Translations under genes and position numbers: made by a program | In this document: positions 7,358-15,745 of the stretch, in pieces | Layout: the number at the start of each line of letters is the position of its first letter | Numbering within the stretch: position 1 is the stretch's first letter | Assembly: GCA_963848045.1 (NCBI GenBank) | Contig: CAWKCC010000004.1 | Span: 496,001-560,000, forward strand | Length of the DNA stretch: 64,000 bases | Source: CAVUAT01 sp963848045 | GTDB lineage: Bacteria; Actinomycetota; Thermoleophilia; Solirubrobacterales; 70-9 | Reading direction: 5' to 3' | Notes under the pieces: generated by a model | Database searches by the model: none | What the model was told of the DNA's origin: nothing | What the model saw: only the letters and a program-made list of their open reading frames with translations

Positions 7358-9349
7358 ATGCTGCTCGGCGTCGACGTCGGCGGGACCTTCACCGACGCGG
7401 TGCTGCTGGACGGCGAGCGCCTGCATACGGCGAAGGTGCCGAGCACCCCCGGCGAGGAGTCGCTCGGGGTGATGGCCGCGATCGAGGCGGTCCTCGGCCT
7501 CGCGGGGGCCGAGCCGGGCGCCCTCGAGGCATTCACGCACGGGATGACGGTGGGCACCAACGCGCTGCTCACCGCGGGCGGTGCCCGCACCGCCCTGGTC
7601 TGCACGCGCGGTTTCTCCGACCTGCTCGAGATCGGCCGCCAGAGCCGGCCCAGCCTCTACCACCCATGCCGGGGCAGGCCGCGGCCGCTCGTCGACCCCG
7701 AGCTGCGCTTCGAGGCGGCGGAGCGGATCGGCCCGGACGGCGTGATCGAGGAGCTCGACGAGGGGGAGATCGAGCGGCTCGTCGCCGCCGTCGCCGGGTC
7801 GGGAGCCGAGTCGGTGGCGATCTGCCTGCTGTTCGCCTTCCGCGACCCCTCCCACGAGCGGAGGATCGCCGCGGCGCTGCGCGCGGCGCTGCCGGAGCTT
7901 CCCGTCTCCGTCTCCTCGGAGGTGCTGCCGGCGTTCCGCGAGTACGAGCGCTGCTCGACGACCGCGATCGACGCCTATCTCTCACCCCTGCTCGGCAGCT
8001 ACCTCGCGCGGCTCGGGGAGCTGTGCGGGCACCGCGGTGTGCCGGCGCCGCTGGTGATGCGCTCCTCCGGGGGCACCGCGGAGGCCGCCGAGGTGGCCGG
8101 CTCGGGCGCCTGGAGCGTGCTCTCGGGGCCGGCGGGCGGCGCCGTCGCGGCCCGCGTCCTGGCCGGGGCCGCCAACGTGATCGGCTTCGACATGGGGGGA
8201 ACCTCGTGTGACGTCTGCGTGGTCGAGGACGGGTCGGTGAGGCGAACCGATGCCCGCGAGGTCGCGGGCAGGCCGATCCAGCTGCCGATGGTCGACGTCC
8301 ACACCGTCGGCGCGGGGGGCGGCTCGATCGCCTGGCGCGATGAGGGCGGCGCGCTGAGGGTCGGCCCGCGCTCAGCGGGCGCCGATCCCGGGCCGGCCTG
8401 CTACGGGGGCGGGGGCACCGAGCCGACGGTCACCGACGCGAACCTGCTGCTGGGCCACCTCGCGCCCGGCTCGGCCCTGGCGGGCGGCGTGGAGCTGGAC
8501 GAGGAGGCGGCCCGCGCCAGCGTCGCCGCCCTCGCCGATAAGCTCGGCCTCGACGAGGTGGCGACCGCAGAGGGAATCGTGCGCGTCGCCAACCAGGGGA
8601 TGGTGCGGGCGCTTCGGGTGATGACGGTCGAGCGCGGGCTCGACCCCCGCGGATTCGCGCTGCTGCCCTTCGGCGGCGCCGGTCCCATGCATGCGGCCGG
8701 GGTCTGCGCCGAGCTCGAGATCACCCGGATCCTCTGCCCGCGGGCCAGCGGAGTGCTCTCATCACTGGGCCTGATCGCAGCGGGCAGGCGCCGCGACACG
8801 ACCCGCACCCTGCTGCTGAGCGGCGACGAGATCAGCCCCGGGCGCCTCGCCGCCGAGCTGGCCGAGCTGGCCGAGCTGGCGAGCCTGGGACTGGAGGGCG
8901 CCGAGCTCGAGGTCGTCTATGACCTGCGCTACCGCGGCCAGGCCTTCGAGCTGCCGATCCCAGGGCCCGCGCGCCCCGACCAGGACGCCCTCGACGCCCT
9001 GGCCGACGACTTCGCCCGCGAGCACGAGGCGCGCTACGGCTACCGCGACCCAGACGCGGAGCTGGAGCTGGTCGGGGTGCGCGTGGCGGCCGCCGTCCCC
9101 GGGCCGGTGCTGAGGCCGCGCGCGGCGGCTGGCGCGCGGCCGGTCGAGAGCGTGCGCCAGGCCCGCATCGACGGCGAGTGGGTGGAGGCGCGCGTGCTGC
9201 GCGGTGAGCCGCCGGCCGGAGCGCGGGCCTCGGGGCCCTGCGTGTTCGAGCTCCCCGAGGCGACGCTGGTGTTGCCGGGGGGCTGGGAGGCGGAGGTGGA
9301 CGGTGCCGGGAGCATCGACGCCCGCCGTCGGGAAGCGGGCTCGCGGTGA
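7358..9349 (+). CDS. hyuA: Hydantoinase A / 5-oxoprolinase-type subunit A
   Basis: ATP-dependent amidase subunit of 663 residues from the HyuA/oxoprolinase family, which with HyuB opens a cyclic amide (N-methylhydantoin, 5-oxoproline) or carboxylates a ketone. The N-terminal ASKHA nucleotide fold begins MLLGVDVGGTFTDAV; THGMTVGTNALL follows near residue 55, VLSGPAGGAVAARVLAG near 255 and NVIGFDMGGTSCDVCV near 275. PMVDVHTVGAGGGSIAW and LPFGGAGPMHA complete the signature. ATG 7358 follows GAGGGGGG, and a longer upstream frame is antisense-like sequence inside NadB. The gene is coupled to hyuB by a GTGA overlap and lies 8 bases after nadB, implying one transcript. The substrate is not determined. 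Confidence 0.87.
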   Translation: MLLGVDVGGTFTDAVLLDGERLHTAKVPSTPGEESLGVMAAIEAVLGLAGAEPGALEAFTHGMTVGTNALLTAGGARTALVCTRGFSDLLEIGRQSRPSLYHPCRGRPRPLVDPELRFEAAERIGPDGVIEELDEGEIERLVAAVAGSGAESVAICLLFAFRDPSHERRIAAALRAALPELPVSVSSEVLPAFREYERCSTTAIDAYLSPLLGSYLARLGELCGHRGVPAPLVMRSSGGTAEAAEVAGSGAWSVLSGPAGGAVAARVLAGAANVIGFDMGGTSCDVCVVEDGSVRRTDAREVAGRPIQLPMVDVHTVGAGGGSIAWRDEGGALRVGPRSAGADPGPACYGGGGTEPTVTDANLLLGHLAPGSALAGGVELDEEAARASVAALADKLGLDEVATAEGIVRVANQGMVRALRVMTVERGLDPRGFALLPFGGAGPMHAAGVCAELEITRILCPRASGVLSSLGLIAAGRRRDTTRTLLLSGDEISPGRLAAELAELAELASLGLEGAELEVVYDLRYRGQAFELPIPGPARPDQDALDALADDFAREHEARYGYRDPDAELELVGVRVAAAVPGPVLRPRAAAGARPVESVRQARIDGEWVEARVLRGEPPAGARASGPCVFELPEATLVLPGGWEAEVDGAGSIDARRREAGSR

Positions 9350-10908
9350 GCGGCCCCGCCGTCGATCCCGTCACCCTGCAGGTCCTGGTCGGCGGGCTGC
9401 GCGCAGCCTGTGAGGAGATGGGTGCGGTGCTGATCCGCTCCTCGCACTCGGCCAACATCAAGGAGCGCCGCGACTGCTCGACCGCGCTGTTCGACGCCGC
9501 CGGCGAGCTCGTGATGCAGGCCGAGCACATCCCGGTCCACCTCGGCTCGATGCCCGACGCGGTCGCGGCGATCCGCGACGAGCGACAGGCCCCGGACGCC
9601 CTCTGGATCCTCAACGACCCCTACCGCGGCGGCACCCACCTTCCCGACATCACCCTCGTCTCGCCGGTCTTCTCCGCCGGCCCGGGGGCTGAGCTGATCG
9701 GCTTCGCCGCCAGCCGCGCCCATCACGCTGACGTCGGCGGCGAGACACCCGCCGGGATGCCGGTCTCCTCGGTGCGGCTCGAGCAGGAGGGCGTCGTGAT
9801 CCCACCGACGCGCGTCGACGACGCCGGGCTGCGCGAGCTGGCCGGGCGCATGCGCAACCCCGCCCAGCGGCTGGCCGATCTGCGCGCCCAGCGCGCGGCG
9901 AACCTGACGGGGATTGCGCGGCTGCGCGAGCTGGCCGGCCGCGACGGCGTCGCCGCGCTGCGAGCGGGGATGGATGAGATCCTCGCCTATGCCGAGCGTC
10001 GTACCCGAGCCGCCGTTGAGCGCCTGCCCGACGGCGAGCACCGGGTCGAGGGGGTGCTGGAGTCACGCTCGGGTCCGGTCGCGCTGCGGCTCACCGCGTC
10101 GGTCGCGAGCAGCATCCTGAGGCTCGACTTCGCGGGCAGCGCCGCCCAGATCGAGGGCAACCTCAACTGCCCGCTGTCGGTCACGCGGGCGGCCTGCTTC
10201 TACGCGGTTCGGGTGGTCTGCGACCCCGACGGGCCGCCATCGGCCGGGGCCTGGCGGCCTGTCGAGGTGCTGGCGCCCACGGGCTCGCTGCTCAACGCCG
10301 AGCCTCCCGCGGCCGTCGCCGCCGGCAACGTCGAGACCTCGAGCCGGGTCGCCGACCTGGTCTTCGACGCGCTCGCCGCCTTCGCTCCGGTGCCCGCCAA
10401 CGGCCAGGGCACGATGAACAACCTGACCCTGGCCGGGGCAGCGCCGCGGGACGACGACGGCGGGTGGACGTACTACGAGACGATCGGTGGCGGGCAGGGT
10501 GCCTGCCCCGACGCCGACGGCCCCAGCGCCGTGCACGTGGCTATGTCGAACACCCTGAACACGCCGATCGAGGCGCTCGAGTCGGAGCTGCCGCTGCGGG
10601 TCCGCGAGCTCTCGGTCAGGCGCGGCAGCGGCGGCGCCGGGCGCCATCGCGGCGGCGACGGGATGGTCCGGGAGATCGAGGCCCTGGCGCCGATGCGCTA
10701 CACGCTGATCGCCCAGCGGCGCCGGAGCGGGCCCGGCGGGCGAGACGGCGGCGGGGCCGGTGAGCCCGGGCGCGACACCCTCAACGGGGAGCCGATCCGT
10801 GGGGCCTCGGAGGGCGATCTGGCCGCCGGGGACCGGCTGCGGATCGAGACGCCCGGTGGCGGCGGCTATGGAGAGCCGCCCGCGGCGGGCCCGAAACCGA
10901 AGGGATGA
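9346..10908 (+). CDS. hyuB: Hydantoinase B / 5-oxoprolinase-type subunit B
   Basis: Partner subunit (520 residues) of HyuA. Family marks are IRSSHSANIKERRDCSTALFD with GELVMQAEHIPVHLGSM near the N-terminus, LNDPYRGGTHLPDITLVSPV (about 89-108), SRAHHADVGGETPAGMP (about 124-140) and the C-terminal FYAVRVVCDPDGPP, GGGQGACPDADGP and SVRRGSGGAGRHRGGDG runs. The GTG start overlaps the hyuA stop (GTGA), so translation is coupled. HyuA and HyuB form a heteromeric complex in characterised relatives. Pairing with nadB is unusual; both act on aspartate/glutamate-related metabolites, but a direct link is only inference. Confidence 0.88.
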   Translation: MSGPAVDPVTLQVLVGGLRAACEEMGAVLIRSSHSANIKERRDCSTALFDAAGELVMQAEHIPVHLGSMPDAVAAIRDERQAPDALWILNDPYRGGTHLPDITLVSPVFSAGPGAELIGFAASRAHHADVGGETPAGMPVSSVRLEQEGVVIPPTRVDDAGLRELAGRMRNPAQRLADLRAQRAANLTGIARLRELAGRDGVAALRAGMDEILAYAERRTRAAVERLPDGEHRVEGVLESRSGPVALRLTASVASSILRLDFAGSAAQIEGNLNCPLSVTRAACFYAVRVVCDPDGPPSAGAWRPVEVLAPTGSLLNAEPPAAVAAGNVETSSRVADLVFDALAAFAPVPANGQGTMNNLTLAGAAPRDDDGGWTYYETIGGGQGACPDADGPSAVHVAMSNTLNTPIEALESELPLRVRELSVRRGSGGAGRHRGGDGMVREIEALAPMRYTLIAQRRRSGPGGRDGGGAGEPGRDTLNGEPIRGASEGDLAAGDRLRIETPGGGGYGEPPAAGPKPKG

Positions 10909-11135
10909 GCCGCCTAAGCCGGTCTGAAACTGGCCGGTCAGCCAGCGCCGAGACCGCATGGGAATGGGGATTCTCGTACTTACCGATAAGCAGTTCTGCT
11001 TGTGACAATCCGCCACAAGGGTTGATAAAGCGGCATCGGTCGTCTAGACTGCCGATTTCCGCGAGGGGCTCCGGTGCTCGACAGCAAGCGTTCCCGCCCC
11101 GCTCGTCCCACGCAAGAGAAAGACACCCTTACCCA
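10909..11135 (+). promoter_or_regulatory. Intergenic region with a canonical -35/-10 promoter and an inverted repeat
   Basis: No gene here. TTGATA (11022-11027), 17 bases, TAGACT (11045-11050) is the best sigma-70-like promoter in the window and would give a leader of about 80 bases before the DUF1802 gene. Just upstream, TTGTG (11000-11004) and CACAA (11014-11018) form an inverted repeat with 9 bases between, a possible activator or repressor site. Confidence 0.6.
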
Positions 11136-11762
11136 ATGCCAATTGCTTTGAAAGAGTGGGCCGTGACCGTGCGAGCGCTTGCCGAGGGTGAGCAGCTGGT
11201 GGTCCTTCGCAAGGGCGGCATCCGCGAGGAGGGCAAGCACTTCGAGCTCGAGCACGATCAGTTCTTCCTCTACCCCACCTTCGACCATCAGCGCAACGAC
11301 CTCGTCCGCGAGTCCCACCACCCCGAGCTGCGCCGCGCGCTCGAGGAGGGAGTCTGGCCCGACGAGGAGCCGCCCCCTCGCGCATTGCTGCAGGACGGCG
11401 GCATCCCACAGCCCGAGCGCGTCCGAATCCGCGCCTGGGCCGAGGTGGCCGACCACTTCGAGACCGACGACCCGCGCCTGGTCGAGTCGCTCTCGCCCTT
11501 CCACGTCTGGACAGCCGACTACGCCCACAAGCGCCTGGCCTGGAAGCGCACCCACCCCCTGCACGTGCTGCTGCTGCGGGTGCACCGCATCCCACGCCCG
11601 GTCACCGTCCGCGTCAGGGACGAGTACCACGGCTGTCGCTCCTGGGTCGAGATCGACCGCGACCTCAGCTTCGAGGGCACTCCGGTGATGGCCGACGAGG
11701 AGTTCGACCGTGCCGGCGGCGCGATCCGCGAGATCTGCCAGGGCGAGCCCGTTCCGGCCTAG
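11136..11762 (+). CDS. DUF1802 family protein
   Basis: Cytoplasmic protein of 208 residues that matches DUF1802 by its opening ALKEWAVTVRALAEGEQLVVLRKGGIRE and the FLYPTFDHQ segment near residue 47; members are found in cyanobacteria and actinobacteria and have no assigned function. Other conserved-looking parts are FHVWTADYAHKRLAWKRTHPLHVLLLRVHRI (about 122-152, given here only as a location) and a C-terminal YHGCRSWVEID. There is no signal peptide or membrane helix. ATG 11136 is chosen because family homology starts there; the open frame extends to 10905 but covers the promoter. It is transcribed alone from the canonical promoter upstream. Confidence 0.75.
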   Translation: MPIALKEWAVTVRALAEGEQLVVLRKGGIREEGKHFELEHDQFFLYPTFDHQRNDLVRESHHPELRRALEEGVWPDEEPPPRALLQDGGIPQPERVRIRAWAEVADHFETDDPRLVESLSPFHVWTADYAHKRLAWKRTHPLHVLLLRVHRIPRPVTVRVRDEYHGCRSWVEIDRDLSFEGTPVMADEEFDRAGGAIREICQGEPVPA

Positions 11763-11809
11763 CCTCACCAGCCCGGTACCTCACATTCAGCGCGTGGCAG
11801 GCTGCGGAG

Positions 11810-11823
11810 TAGCCTGATTCGGG
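11810..11823 (+). promoter_or_regulatory. Leaderless-type promoter
   Basis: TAGCCT at 11810-11815, then 8 bases to ATG 11824; no Shine-Dalgarno sequence. Confidence 0.5.
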
Positions 11824-12963
11824 ATGACCTGGATCGAGACCGAGTCGCTCAGCTTCACGGCCAGGCATGACGACGCGGACACCGCCTGCGCGCAGCGGAT
11901 CCTCGACGCGCTCGAGGAGCTGCGGCTGCGCCTGGAGGAGCGCTTCAGCGAGGCCCCGGGCGACGTCACGGTGGTCATCCATGACAACCCCGCCTATCTC
12001 TCGGCGGCCCACCCGCTGCTGCCGCCGGTGCGCTGGTCAGCGGCGCCATCCGCGCGGCGTTACGTCTCCGGCTGGCCGATGACCGGCGAGATCCACGTGC
12101 TCAGCGACGAGTGGATGCAGCGGCGCGCCGGCGGCGAGGACTCGCTGCGCGCGCTGCTCGGCACCGCCGAGCGCATGTATTGCCAGCTGGTGCTGGCGGC
12201 CAACAATGATCGGCTGCCCCCGATGTGGACGCCGCGGCGCTTCATCACCTACCTTCGCTGGGCGTGGCTGGTCGAGGGCGCGGCCCAGTACTTCTCCGGC
12301 CAGGTCTCGCTGTATCGCCCCGCGGTGATCACCCGCCTGCGCGAGGGCGAGCGGCCGAAGTTCCCGCCGAGCCGCCGCGACGCGATCATCCTCGGCGGCA
12401 CGCTCTTCGACCTGCTCGACCGCCACGCCGGCCCCGAGGCGTGCCTGCGGCTGTCCTCGCGCCTGCGCAGGGAGGGGCCCCGGTCGAGCCTCGAGCTGGC
12501 CTTCGACGCCGGCTCCGCCGCTATCGAGAAGGCCTGGCGCCTGTATCTCGACGAGATCCTGCACCCGGCGGGCGCCGGCGCCGAGCCGCTGGCGGACACG
12601 GGCGAGCAGCCCTCGCCCCTCGAGCCCAGGCCCTCCCCCCTTCGCCGCGCGCGAGCCCGCGAGGAGGAGGTGGACCTGCACGACCTCGAGCTGAGGCCGG
12701 CGGCCTCGAACGTGGACTTCGACGCCGAGTTCGAGGATCCGTTCGCGGGCGAGCCCCGGATCAGGCGGGGCAGCGGGCTGCGTTCGCCCACCGAGTCCGA
12801 GCTGCCGCCGGCCCCCGACCTCGACTTCGGCACGCCGCCCGAGTTCGGCTTCGAGGGCTCAGCCGGAGGCCCGGTCGAGCAGCAGCACGAGGGCGAAGGC
12901 GAGCAGCGCGGCGACGCCGAGCCACGCCGCCAGGCGCGCCGGGGAACCGATCCCGGGCAGTGA
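11824..12963 (+). CDS. Degenerate zincin-like (peptidase MA type) protein with acidic tail
   Basis: Protein of 379 residues. Residues about 1-250 look like a peptidase-MA/gluzincin domain: a VTVVIHDNPAYLS strand, a TGEIHVLS edge strand, then a helix with AERMY where the HExxH zinc motif belongs, and WLVEGAAQYFSG where the distal glutamate helix belongs. The glutamates remain but both histidines are replaced (Ala and Tyr), so zinc binding and catalysis are probably lost. The tail (about 260-379) is acidic, Pro-rich and low in complexity. There is no signal peptide. The last 105 bases overlap the convergent zinc-ribbon gene. Function unknown; a binding or scaffolding pseudoprotease is the inference. 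Confidence 0.65.
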   Translation: MTWIETESLSFTARHDDADTACAQRILDALEELRLRLEERFSEAPGDVTVVIHDNPAYLSAAHPLLPPVRWSAAPSARRYVSGWPMTGEIHVLSDEWMQRRAGGEDSLRALLGTAERMYCQLVLAANNDRLPPMWTPRRFITYLRWAWLVEGAAQYFSGQVSLYRPAVITRLREGERPKFPPSRRDAIILGGTLFDLLDRHAGPEACLRLSSRLRREGPRSSLELAFDAGSAAIEKAWRLYLDEILHPAGAGAEPLADTGEQPSPLEPRPSPLRRARAREEEVDLHDLELRPAASNVDFDAEFEDPFAGEPRIRRGSGLRSPTESELPPAPDLDFGTPPEFGFEGSAGGPVEQQHEGEGEQRGDAEPRRQARRGTDPGQ

Positions 12964-13353
12964 CCCGGGCTGGGCCTCGACCGTCAGCAGGTCGGCTTCG
13001 CTGAGCAGCTGCCGGGCGGCCTCGTAGCCCGACTCGGGCACAAGCACGTCGCGCGGCCCGGCCGCCAGGAAGTCGGGCACGTCGAAGCCCCGTGTGCGTC
13101 GCAGCATCGAGGGAATCCCCTGGTCGAGCAGGATGCCCTGGATCAGCTCAGCCTCGGAGAGGTTGCGGCCGCCGGTGACGCGGCGCAGCTCGCCGCGCGC
13201 GTACCGGGGGCGCACCTTGCGCGCGATCTCCTGCGCCTGGCTGACCGCCTCGCGCTCGCGCTCACCGGTGTGCACCAGGGGCATCCCGCACTCGCGGCAG
13301 AAGCGCTCGTCGGTGTCGTGGCTGAGCCCGCAGCGCGGGCAGGAGAGGCTCAC
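12859..13353 (-). CDS. Zinc-ribbon, DUF2007-like, single-pass membrane protein
   Basis: Protein of 164 residues with three parts. An N-terminal zinc ribbon shows CPRCG and CRECG (residues 5-9 and 19-23). A central segment (about 62-123, LSEAELIQGILLDQGIPSML then DVLVPESGYEAARQLL) resembles DUF2007, a ferredoxin-like fold called a putative signal-transducing domain. One C-terminal transmembrane helix (about 140-160) follows, so it is tail-anchored with the ribbon in the cytoplasm. GTG 13353 overlaps the stop of the JAMM protease gene (GTGA), making it the last gene of the cysM operon. Its 3' end is antisense to the pseudo-peptidase tail. A role in the sulfur-carrier pathway is possible from position only. 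Confidence 0.7.
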   Translation of the reverse strand: MSLSCPRCGLSHDTDERFCRECGMPLVHTGEREREAVSQAQEIARKVRPRYARGELRRVTGGRNLSEAELIQGILLDQGIPSMLRRTRGFDVPDFLAAGPRDVLVPESGYEAARQLLSEADLLTVEAQPGSLPGIGSPARLAAWLGVAALLAFALVLLLDRASG

Positions 13354-13745
13354 TCGATCGTGAGCTCGGCCTCGCTCACCTTGCCGTCGGCTATCTCGAA
13401 CGCCCTCACCGGCTGCCCATCTGACTCGGCGAGCGAAGCGATCACGTAGAGCGCGTCGGGGTAGGTGGCGAGGTTGATGTCGGTCTGCGAGGGGTAGGCC
13501 GGGCTCTTGGTGTGCGAGTGGTAGATCGCCACCAGCTCCTCACCGAGCTTCTCCATCTCCATCATGATCCGGAACTGGTCCTGCGGGTCGAGGTTGTAGC
13601 GCAGCGGGCTGGCCTCGGCGTTGCGCGCCCGGTAGAGCGTGGTCGCGGCCGCGTCCCGCCCGCCGATCAGCCCGCAGCACTCGTTCGGCGCCTCCTCGCG
13701 GGCGTGCGCCAGCAGCTCGTCATGGATCTCGCGGGGCATCCGCAT
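13350..13745 (-). CDS. mec: JAMM/MPN+ metalloprotease, Mec-like (sulfur-carrier C-terminal hydrolase)
   Basis: Zinc isopeptidase/carboxypeptidase of 131 residues. The JAMM motif is complete: Glu22 in NECCG, His76 and His78 in YHSHTKSP, Ser86 and Asp89 (HxH-x7-S-x2-D). In Mycobacterium tuberculosis the homologue Mec cuts cysteine off the carrier CysO; related JAMM proteins (QbsD, HcyD) remove extra residues from the C-terminus of their carrier before it is activated. The cysM gene lies upstream in the same operon and cysO lies about 4.6 kb away, so the same pathway is expected here. The start has TAGCCT 7 bases upstream, so the gene can also be expressed on its own. The call is strong; the exact substrate is inferred. 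Confidence 0.85.
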   Translation of the reverse strand: MRMPREIHDELLAHAREEAPNECCGLIGGRDAAATTLYRARNAEASPLRYNLDPQDQFRIMMEMEKLGEELVAIYHSHTKSPAYPSQTDINLATYPDALYVIASLAESDGQPVRAFEIADGKVSEAELTIE

Positions 13746-13758
13746 CGCCCTGAGGCTA
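13746..13758 (-). promoter_or_regulatory. Leaderless-type promoter of mec
   Basis: On the minus strand TAGCCT (13758-13753) is followed by 7 bases and ATG 13745; it sits in the 57-base gap behind the preceding gene. Confidence 0.5.
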
Positions 13759-13802
13759 TTGAACCGGCCTGGCGCCCCCGCACCGAGCCCTGGGGCCCCC
13801 GC

Positions 13803-14657
13803 TCAATAGAAGTGCACGCCCTCGACCCGCGGCGGCTCGCTGAGCTCGCCGGCCGCGGTGCCGAGCAGGTCGGGATCGCGGCGGCCCAGCTCCCAGAGCA
13901 GGTCGTCGAGCAGCGGGGGCGGGATGCCCGCGGCGTCTGCGACCTCGCGAAGCGCGTCGCGCGTCGCCGCCCGCACCACGGCGGCATCTTGGTCTGGCGC
14001 GACCAGCCCGGCGCGCAGCGCCAGGCGCATCAGCACGTTGTCCGCGCAGACCTCCCAGGTAGCCGGATCGGCAACCTCCAGCCAGCCGCGCCGCTCCCAG
14101 ATCTTGCAGAGGAGGAAGCTCTTCTTGGCAAGCGGGTCCGAGAAGGCCTCGATCGCCCCGAGGCGCGCCAGCAGGCCGCCGGCGCCGCCCAGCATGCCCT
14201 CGGCCGAGGTGATCATCGCGGCGGCCGATCCCTCGTAGTCGAGCTCCAGCAGCTCAGCGGCGTCGCGCCACAGGCGAGCGCGCTCGGCGGGCCGCGAGAC
14301 CGTCTCGCCGCCGGCGCTGAAGATCGTGGCCAGCTCGCGCTCGCCGACCTCGCGCAGCGTCGCCGCGCTCAGCAGGCCCGGACGGCGGCGCTCGAACGCG
14401 AGCCCGAGCGCCCAGAGCAGCGCGCTGCCCTCGAAGGGGCCCTGGCCATCGACCTTCCTGGGCGTCCGGAAGCCCGTGCCGTGGTCGATCGCCGCCAGGA
14501 ACAGGGCGGCGTCGGGAGTGGGCACCTCGGCGAAGTCGGGCGGCTCGTAGCCCTCGGCCAGCAGCTCGTTGACCCGCGACGCGGCCAGCTGCACGGCATT
14601 GGCGCGCGGGCCTCGACCCGCTGCGCCCGCGGTGGCGCCGGTCCGGCCGGCTACCAC
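13803..14657 (-). CDS. Queuosine-salvage (DUF2419/Qng1)-like protein
   Basis: Protein of 284 residues, no signal peptide or membrane helix. By eye its order of motifs follows the Q-salvage family, nucleoside hydrolases that free queuine from queuosine. The shared elements are an N-terminal FEGSALLWALGLAFERRRP helix (about 73-91), LREVGERELATIF (about 99-111), PAERARLWRDAAELL, then FLLCKIW and a terminal CADNVLMRLALRAG that lines up with the family's ADYRLPQ-region aspartate. Identity is low, so this may be a divergent paralogue with another substrate. It sits between cysM (7-base overlap, GTG start inside the cysM stop region) and mec, an unexplained place for a queuosine gene. No queuosine synthesis gene is in the window. 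Confidence 0.45.
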   Translation of the reverse strand: MVAGRTGATAGAAGRGPRANAVQLAASRVNELLAEGYEPPDFAEVPTPDAALFLAAIDHGTGFRTPRKVDGQGPFEGSALLWALGLAFERRRPGLLSAATLREVGERELATIFSAGGETVSRPAERARLWRDAAELLELDYEGSAAAMITSAEGMLGGAGGLLARLGAIEAFSDPLAKKSFLLCKIWERRGWLEVADPATWEVCADNVLMRLALRAGLVAPDQDAAVVRAATRDALREVADAAGIPPPLLDDLLWELGRRDPDLLGTAAGELSEPPRVEGVHFY

Positions 14658-15619
14658 CAGACGGTCGAGTCGACGCCCTCCAGCTGATCCAGCGGCTTGG
14701 TGTAGATGCCCGAGGAGAGGTACTTCCAGCCGTCGTCGGGGACCAGGAAGACCACGTTGCCCTCGTCGAGCTCGCCGGCGATGCGGTTGGCGACGTAGGC
14801 GATGGCGCCGGAGGAGACACCCGCGAACAGGCCCTCCTCCTCGAGCAGCTTCCGGGTCCAGAGGATGGCGTCAAGGTTGGAGACCATGATCTTGCGGTCC
14901 AGCAGGGCCAGGTCGATGATCGGAGGGATGAAGCCGTCGTCGAGCGAGCGCAGGCCGGAGACCAGCTCGCCCTGCATCGGCTCAGCGGCGACGATCTTGG
15001 TCTCGGGGTCGTGCTCCTTGAAGCGCCGGCCGTTCCCCATCAGGGTCCCGCCGGTGCCGAGCCCGCCGACGAAGGCGGCGACCGAGTCGAGCTCCTCGAG
15101 GATCTCGGGCGCGGTGCCGTAGTAGTGGGCGTCGGGGTTGGCCCGGTTGCCGTACTGGTAGGGCATGTAGTAGGAGGATTCGGCCGCGGCCATCTCCAGC
15201 GCCAGCTCGACCGCTCCGTTCGATCCCTTCGCCCCCTCCGAGTAGACGATCTCCGCGCCGTACATGCGCAGCAGCTGGGTGCGCTCTCCGGTGACGTTGT
15301 CGGGCATCACGACCTTCAGCGGGTAGCCCTTGCGGCGGCAGATCATCGCCAGCGAGATCCCGGTGTTGCCCGAGGTCGGCTCGAGGATCGTCTGGCCCGG
15401 CTCGATCGCTGCGCGCTCCTCGGCGTCCTCGATCATCGCCTTGGCGACGCGGTCCTTGACCGAGCCGGTCGGGTTTCGGCCCTCGAGCTTGGCCCAGATG
15501 CGCACGCCCGGCTGTGGAGAGAGGCGGGGCAGCTCGACCAGCGGCGTGTTGCCGATCGACTCGATCAGGTTCTGAAAGCGTCCCCCGCAGGGCCGGTTGA
15601 GAAGTGGCTCGTCGAGCAT
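14651..15619 (-). CDS. cysM: CysM-type cysteine synthase (CysO-dependent, O-phosphoserine)
   Basis: PLP enzyme of 322 residues that joins an activated serine to the thiocarboxylate of the carrier CysO, giving a CysO-cysteine adduct. The PLP lysine is Lys55 in NPTGSVKDR; the substrate loop is EPTSGNTGISLAM, the glycine loop GGLGTGGTLMG. QYGNRANPDAHYYGT and the tail DDGWKYLSSGIY closely match M. tuberculosis CysM rather than CysK. The arginine of GLRSLDDG aligns with the CysM arginine (Arg220 in my memory of M. tuberculosis) that selects O-phosphoserine over O-acetylserine. It is first gene of a cysM / Q-like / mec / zinc-ribbon operon. A TATACT box lies 12 bases before ATG. Confidence 0.88.
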   Translation of the reverse strand: MLDEPLLNRPCGGRFQNLIESIGNTPLVELPRLSPQPGVRIWAKLEGRNPTGSVKDRVAKAMIEDAEERAAIEPGQTILEPTSGNTGISLAMICRRKGYPLKVVMPDNVTGERTQLLRMYGAEIVYSEGAKGSNGAVELALEMAAAESSYYMPYQYGNRANPDAHYYGTAPEILEELDSVAAFVGGLGTGGTLMGNGRRFKEHDPETKIVAAEPMQGELVSGLRSLDDGFIPPIIDLALLDRKIMVSNLDAILWTRKLLEEEGLFAGVSSGAIAYVANRIAGELDEGNVVFLVPDDGWKYLSSGIYTKPLDQLEGVDSTVWW

Positions 15620-15745
15620 TTCGCTTCACAAAGTATAGTACGGGAGGGTTCCCGGCGGGCGCGGCGGCACCCCTCGACGCATGCTCGCGCCGGGCGGGAT
15701 ATCTTTGAGTGTGGCTCACCGTAAACCAAGGAGAGGTATTCAAGG
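15620..15745. promoter_or_regulatory. Divergent promoter region, cysM / amino-acid ABC transporter
   Basis: Minus strand: TATACT at 15637-15632 lies 12 bases before ATG 15619, without a Shine-Dalgarno sequence. Plus strand: AAGGAGAGG at 15728-15736 is a good but slightly distant Shine-Dalgarno sequence for ATG 15746; I cannot pick a confident -10 for this gene. Confidence 0.45.
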
